NCBI GenBank assembly: GCA_016744395.1
Contig: JADGEK010000039.1
Span: 1,470-40,568, forward strand
Direction: 5' to 3'
Source: Gammaproteobacteria bacterium
GTDB lineage: Bacteria > Pseudomonadota > Gammaproteobacteria > GRL18
DNA: 39,099 nucleotides
Below, piece by piece: positions 35,008-39,099 of this stretch. The position numbers and the translations under genes are program-made. How positions within the stretch are numbered: the first letter of the stretch is position 1; each line of letters starts with the position of its first letter. The notes below the pieces were generated by a model, which worked only from the letters and a program-made list of their open reading frames with translations, ran no database searches and was not told the DNA's origin.

Positions 35008-36831
35008 TCATAAGAGCTCCTGCGCATATTCGATCCGATATTTTTGAAAATCACTTTTTATCTGTTCGATAAATAGTTTTAAATTTTCAGTTTGCTCGCT
35101 ACTATAATTACTCTTACAACGTTTTGCTGTTATCAGTAAAGGCAGCTTCTTAAGTGCCTGGACTGACATTCCAATCGTGAGCATACTTTCACCCTGATGA
35201 TAGATAACAAGCATCATCTGCAATAATAAAAACTGCTTTTCAGGGGAAGCATAACTATCCACTTCATCTAAAGCACTTTGCTGTAAAACACCTTCTTTAA
35301 TCAAATCTGCACCTTCAAGCACCCAGCGTTGCTCCGAAGATAGAGCTTCTGGCCCCACCAGATTAACAATGCGCATCAATTCCTGAGCCTGAGTGAGTAG
35401 CGATAAGGCTTCTGAACGCAACTTCAGCCAGTCAGGATGAACATTTTCAACCCACCAGTCTGCCGTCACAGAAACATATTCAGAAAAACTCTCGGTCCAT
35501 GACACCGAGGGGTAATGTCTGGCATCAGCCAGTTCTTTAGACAAGGCCCAGAATGTTTGTACAATCTCCTTTGTATGACCCGTGACAGGCTCAGAAAAAT
35601 CACCGCCAGGGGGTGATACCGCTCCAATTAAAGTCACCGAACCCTGGTTATTCCTGCTTTCACCAGTAACACTTTCCTCATAACCGAGAATATGCACTCG
35701 TCCGGAACGCTCATAAAAGGCAGCCAATCGAGAAGCTAAATAAGCAGGATAACCTTCTTCAACCGGCATTTGTCCCAAACGTCCTGCAACCTCTCGCAGA
35801 GCTTCTGCCCAGCGACTGGTTGAGTCAGCAACCATCACCACATCCAGCCCCTGATCCCGATAATATTCGGCCATAGTGACACCGATATAGATAGATGCCT
35901 CTCTTGCCACTACAGGCATATTAGAGGTATTAGCCACTAAAATAGTACGCTCCATTAAAGAACGTTTACTTCTGGGATCGATCAATTGTGGAAAAGTCTC
36001 CAGCACATCGACAAGTTCATTACCTCGTTCACCACAGCCGACATAAATCACAATATCAGCATCTGACCAACGGGCAACCTGTTGCTGAATCATTGTTTTA
36101 CCTGCTCCAAAAGGACCAGGAATAGCGGCTTTACCGCCTTTTAACAGGGGAAAGAAGGTATCAAAAATGCGCTGGCCCGTGATCAGCGGCGCAATAGCAT
36201 CCGCACGACGCTTAAAAGGTCTGGGCGTTCTGACAGGCCAGCGATGAGAAAGGTAGAGCAACTCTTCAGTACCCTGCTCATTTTTAATACGGGCAACAGG
36301 ATCATTCAGAGTATAAAGACCTGCTTCTGCCAGCCATATTATTGTTCCAGAACTATTGGGTGGAACCAGAATCTGATGCGTGATAAGTTCTGTTTCTTTC
36401 ACTATACCCAGACTCATTCCGCCACTGACCACATTCTCAAGTTCAAGATTTGAATTAGTTTCAAACAACCATTTTTTATCGCGATTTAAAGCAGGCAAGT
36501 TGACACCACGTGGAATATAATCACCTGATATTTGTACCAAATCTTTTAGCGGACGCTGTACACCATCAAAAATCTGCCCTAACAGACCTGGTCCCAATTC
36601 AACTGATAGGGGATATCCTAATGATTCAACTTTTTCGCCCAATATTAAGGATTCCGTATCTTCATAAACCTGAATCAGGGCAATATTTCCTTCCCGACCA
36701 ATAACCTCTCCCATTAAACTCAGCTTGCCAATACGCACCTGCTCACCGATACAGGCTTCTATCAACTCTGCTCGCACCAAAGGGCCATTTATCTGAGTCA
36801 GTTTACCGTCCATGAATTTTTTCACTTTCAT
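35008..36831 (-). CDS. atpA: V-type ATPase catalytic subunit A
   Basis: The catalytic subunit of the V1 hexamer. The 607-residue sequence has the P-loop GPFGAGKT (239-246), the GERGNE segment, DSTSRWAEALREVAGRLGQMP, the non-homologous insertion typical of A subunits (about 110-200) and SVSWTESFSEY. Length is typical (about 590). The ATG at 36831 overlaps subunit E by 29 nt; an ATG six codons later (36813) is a plausible start since MDGKLTQINGPLVRA matches the family N-terminus. Confidence 0.96.
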   Translation of the reverse strand: MKVKKFMDGKLTQINGPLVRAELIEACIGEQVRIGKLSLMGEVIGREGNIALIQVYEDTESLILGEKVESLGYPLSVELGPGLLGQIFDGVQRPLKDLVQISGDYIPRGVNLPALNRDKKWLFETNSNLELENVVSGGMSLGIVKETELITHQILVPPNSSGTIIWLAEAGLYTLNDPVARIKNEQGTEELLYLSHRWPVRTPRPFKRRADAIAPLITGQRIFDTFFPLLKGGKAAIPGPFGAGKTMIQQQVARWSDADIVIYVGCGERGNELVDVLETFPQLIDPRSKRSLMERTILVANTSNMPVVAREASIYIGVTMAEYYRDQGLDVVMVADSTSRWAEALREVAGRLGQMPVEEGYPAYLASRLAAFYERSGRVHILGYEESVTGESRNNQGSVTLIGAVSPPGGDFSEPVTGHTKEIVQTFWALSKELADARHYPSVSWTESFSEYVSVTADWWVENVHPDWLKLRSEALSLLTQAQELMRIVNLVGPEALSSEQRWVLEGADLIKEGVLQQSALDEVDSYASPEKQFLLLQMMLVIYHQGESMLTIGMSVQALKKLPLLITAKRCKSNYSSEQTENLKLFIEQIKSDFQKYRIEYAQELL

Positions 36832-37456
36832 GACTTAATTCTGAAAAGAACTGTTCCGCCACCCGTTGATGAATACTCTCTGATAATCGTTCAATACGTC
36901 CTTCAAAGGTATTATCAATACGTATTAAACGTTTTTCATCATACATGATAATTCCACCGCTCATGGAGTGACATTCTTTGGACAATTCAATTGTTTCTCC
37001 ACCCTCAATTTCTTTAATGATACTTTCCCATTGATTTTCCATTTTCTGCTGATCAGTTTGATTAAACTCAACCAGTAAATGTTTGTTGCCAATTGCTGTC
37101 ACACCGTATTGAATAAACGCAATAATGAGCTGCCTGTATTGCATCTCATTATTGACAATATCAGCCATTTTTAATTTGACTTGAGTGATCACATCTTTAA
37201 TTAATTTCCAGCGTAATTGATCCAATTTTTTTTGTACGTTTAATTCACTGGACTGGACTCTGTTTCGGTAGATATTTTCAGCTGACATTTTAGCTGCCAT
37301 GACTTCCTTTTCTTCACGTAATTTAAGGCGCTCATTTTCATCATCAATAAAATGGTCATGACTGCGTTTCGCACGCTGCAGATACTCTTCAGCCAGATCA
37401 CTCGCTCGCTGCATGAGTGCCGTTTCAAGATCTTCTACTTTTAACTCTGAACTCAT
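36803..37456 (-). CDS. atpE: V-type ATPase subunit E (peripheral stalk)
   Basis: A 217-residue protein with a long charged N-terminal coiled coil (about 10-80) and a globular C-terminal half, as in the E subunit of the peripheral stalk. Sequence identity in the family is low; assignment rests on architecture and on its place before subunit A. It overlaps the F gene by ATGA and subunit A by 29 nt. Its usual coiled-coil partner, subunit G/H, is not visible in the window. Confidence 0.82.
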   Translation of the reverse strand: MSSELKVEDLETALMQRASDLAEEYLQRAKRSHDHFIDDENERLKLREEKEVMAAKMSAENIYRNRVQSSELNVQKKLDQLRWKLIKDVITQVKLKMADIVNNEMQYRQLIIAFIQYGVTAIGNKHLLVEFNQTDQQKMENQWESIIKEIEGGETIELSKECHSMSGGIIMYDEKRLIRIDNTFEGRIERLSESIHQRVAEQFFSELSHESEKIHGR

Positions 37457-37785
37457 TCGTCATTTTCCAATGTGTCGTTACCCAGGACCTTTGTCACCAA
37501 CTTTTCAACATAGGGGTGATACTCTTGAGATGCATCAAGTGGCGGAACTTCCGTCACAATAATATTGCCACCATGGACTCGAGTGTCAGCCAGCAGAGGA
37601 CAGGGAGCTTGTGACAAATAGGTTTCAAGTAGTACTAATGCTTTTTGTCGACTCGTGAGCAGTTCCAGAAAGAGTTTTTTCATATCTTCTGTATCGGCAT
37701 CTGGCCATGTTTCAAAACCCAACAAGGCAAAGCCCTCCATTAAAGGACGTCCTCCCATGGCTATCATACGCGTCACCTCTGACAC
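37453..37785 (-). CDS. atpF: V-type ATPase subunit F
   Basis: A 110-residue small central-stalk subunit (NtpG in Enterococcus naming). A Rossmann-like layout is visible: an N-terminal IAMGGRPLMEGFALLGFETWPD, a helix, then KALVLLETYLSQ and a C-terminal helical tail. It starts with GTG sharing one base with the K stop codon (TAGTG), and its stop overlaps the E start (ATGA), so all three are translationally coupled. Confidence 0.82.
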   Translation of the reverse strand: MSEVTRMIAMGGRPLMEGFALLGFETWPDADTEDMKKLFLELLTSRQKALVLLETYLSQAPCPLLADTRVHGGNIIVTEVPPLDASQEYHPYVEKLVTKVLGNDTLENDE

Positions 37786-38240
37786 TAGAGTTTTCCTATC
37801 AGTAAAATTGAGATCACTAAACCATAGATAGCAACACCTTCAGCCAAGCCTAAATAGATAAGACTGCGCCCAAAGTTTTCTGGCTTCTCTGAAATAGCTG
37901 CCAGTGATGCAGCACCAATGGGACCAATAGCCATACCAGCGGCATAGGTTGCCACACAGGTGGGCAGTGCAATGCCAATAAAAGCCAGCCCCTTGCCAAT
38001 TGAAAATTCAGGGTTACTTGTCACTTCCATAACTTCATCAGACATAGCTATGACTTCCTGTATACCGATAAATAAAGTGCCGAACAATGCCAGTACAAAC
38101 GTTGATAAGTTGATGACCAGCGATGTTTTTAACCAGGCAGGTGCTGTTTTGGCTCTACTGAAGGGTTTTATTTCAAAATAGATTCCCAGGGCTATTACGC
38201 CTGCCAGGCTGAGTGATAATATTAATAGCGATACAGTCAT
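37785..38240 (-). CDS. atpK: V-type ATPase subunit K (membrane rotor)
   Basis: A 151-residue membrane ring subunit with four hydrophobic helices. Only the last pair (about 80-150) looks like a c-ring hairpin: GKGLAFIGIALPTCVATYAAG, a polar loop with SEKPENFGRS, and the ion-binding Glu in YLGLAEGVAIYG (about Glu132). It aligns with the second hairpin of Enterococcus NtpK; the first pair (5-22, 42-63) has no acidic ion site. AAAGGA lies 8 nt before the ATG. The residue after the key Glu is Gly and not the Thr of the Na+-binding NtpK site, which favours H+ but does not prove it. Confidence 0.88.
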   Translation of the reverse strand: MTVSLLILSLSLAGVIALGIYFEIKPFSRAKTAPAWLKTSLVINLSTFVLALFGTLFIGIQEVIAMSDEVMEVTSNPEFSIGKGLAFIGIALPTCVATYAAGMAIGPIGAASLAAISEKPENFGRSLIYLGLAEGVAIYGLVISILLIGKL

Positions 38241-38252
38241 AATACATATCCT

Positions 38253-39099
38253 TTAACTTGATTCAGTTATTTTTAATTTTTGAGGTGATAATTCCATCGG
38301 TTTAAATAAATAACCATCCGCTGTAAAAAATCTTGAAAAGCCTTCATAGTATTCTAATCGTAACACCTGGATAGCAACAATAGCACCTTCCAGCAAGAGA
38401 ATAAAAAGATTACCTAAAATGATAACCATCCAGTGCCCAGCATCATTTGTTGTCGTTGCCAGAGCAAATAAAGCAATTGCCAGTGCACTGTGATTTAAGG
38501 CAAAGGCAGCAACTCTTAAAAATGAAATTGTATTACTAAAATAGGCGATAATGACATCATAAGTTTCAAATAAACTGACCAGAAAGCGCTCCGCAACTGG
38601 ACCTGAACACTTCAACCATTGAAAGATAAACAATACTATCAATGGTAGCACGACAGACCACGCATTCAATATCGAAAATTGTCCTCGGCTCAGTTCAAAA
38701 ACACCCCAGAAAATAGCGATATAAAGCAATAATCCTACCATACCACGTGAATTAAAAAGGGCTTCTTTAAGCTGAGAGTTTCTCCAGTGATTATAAATAC
38801 TAATTACATTGAGAAGCACGAGAAAACAGGCTCCCAGAAGTAAGGCTAATTTCAGCATCAGCATAGGTTCCTCCATCGGTGATAACCACAGACTGGGCAG
38901 GATATGCTCATAGGAAAAAATACTGCCATACAGAAGCCCAAAAAGCATCGATGAAAGACCAATAGCCATAAAAAATGGAGAATATTCAGGCCATTTTTTC
39001 TTAATCAATAATGATAGACCCAAAATACAGGCTCCATGTCCTACATCACCGAACATCAGTCCAAACATCAACACATAGCTCAGCGTAAAAAACCAGCTG
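38253..39099 (-). CDS. atpI: V-type ATPase subunit I, C-terminal part
   Basis: The reading frame runs open to the window edge at 39099, so this is the C-terminal 281 or so residues of a protein usually about 600-650 aa; a GTG at 39074 is internal and not the true start. FGLMFGDVGHG is the signature of the membrane half of subunit I/a, which forms the ion half-channels beside the K ring. About seven helices follow, including the FLRVAAFALNHSALAIALF segment with the functionally critical Arg, and GNLFILLLEGAIVAIQVLRLEYYEGFSRF. Confidence 0.92.
   Translation of the reverse strand, partial: SWFFTLSYVLMFGLMFGDVGHGACILGLSLLIKKKWPEYSPFFMAIGLSSMLFGLLYGSIFSYEHILPSLWLSPMEEPMLMLKLALLLGACFLVLLNVISIYNHWRNSQLKEALFNSRGMVGLLLYIAIFWGVFELSRGQFSILNAWSVVLPLIVLFIFQWLKCSGPVAERFLVSLFETYDVIIAYFSNTISFLRVAAFALNHSALAIALFALATTTNDAGHWMVIILGNLFILLLEGAIVAIQVLRLEYYEGFSRFFTADGYLFKPMELSPQKLKITESS

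Noticed and set aside
33588..35054. Subunit B start at 35054 with 47-nt overlap into subunit A
   Set aside because: The 24 extra residues do not resemble the family N-terminus, while the GTG at 34982 begins at the conserved KE.EYR position.
1..39099. CRISPR array, tRNA, rRNA or insertion sequence
   Set aside because: No spaced direct repeats, no cloverleaf-like sequence, no rRNA-like stretch and no transposase frame were seen by reading the window; a tRNAscan and Infernal run was not possible here.

Overview
The window is moderately AT-rich (roughly 40% GC by eye), densely coded on both strands, and reads as the chromosome of an aquatic Gammaproteobacterium. The evidence is a MlaA lipoprotein, an ElyC-like protein, Hcp of a type VI secretion system (T6SS), a TonB-dependent receptor, a c4-type dihaem cytochrome, YfiR-type signalling and several GGDEF/EAL proteins. 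A bacterial V-type ATPase operon and repeat-bearing proteins of a kind I associate with sulfur oxidisers hint at that lifestyle, but I cannot name a genus. No rRNA, tRNA, CRISPR array or insertion sequence was seen.

Layout. 1-750: a lone hcp gene behind a textbook sigma-54 promoter. 950-7300: housekeeping and envelope genes (elyC, topB, NhaP-type antiporter, pyk, SCP2 protein) with a strong terminator at 6790-6827. 7569-17777: a signalling block with a large sensor-PAS-GGDEF-EAL protein, a yfiR / CHASE8-like hybrid kinase / REC-PAS-GGDEF operon, a convergent TonB-dependent receptor preceded by a 14-codon leader ORF that overlaps its start, and a dihaem cytochrome with a Fur-like box over its -10. 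17859-17973: a 115-bp inverted-repeat element with no gene. 18003-22585: an operon of a tandem-thioredoxin secreted protein and a SWIM-SNF2 helicase. 22902-24920: a membrane GGDEF-EAL protein.

24950-28560 is the most accessory-looking stretch. It holds a sigma-54-driven protein with two LysM-like repeats and an NlpC/P60-like C-terminus, then a sigma-70-type promoter and a three-gene cassette: a small signal-less protein with a permuted-papain-like His...Asn-Cys pattern, an ATGA-overlapping exported small protein, and a lipoprotein serine hydrolase. This looks like a toxin/effector-immunity arrangement and may belong with the sigma-54-driven hcp; that link is inference.

28640-29343: a small unknown gene overlapping the decayed 3' end of an HD-GYP phosphodiesterase gene. 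29412-32768: AI-2E family permease, then a translationally coupled secreted alpha/beta hydrolase plus mlaA. 32960-39099: V-type ATPase operon transcribed leftwards (I, K, F, E, A, B, D), with subunit I cut by the window edge and no gene for subunit C or G in the visible part.

Together the window is rich in c-di-GMP signalling (three proteins with GGDEF domains, two of them also EAL, one decayed HD-GYP, one YfiR-type regulator) and in candidate contact-dependent or cell-wall-active proteins.
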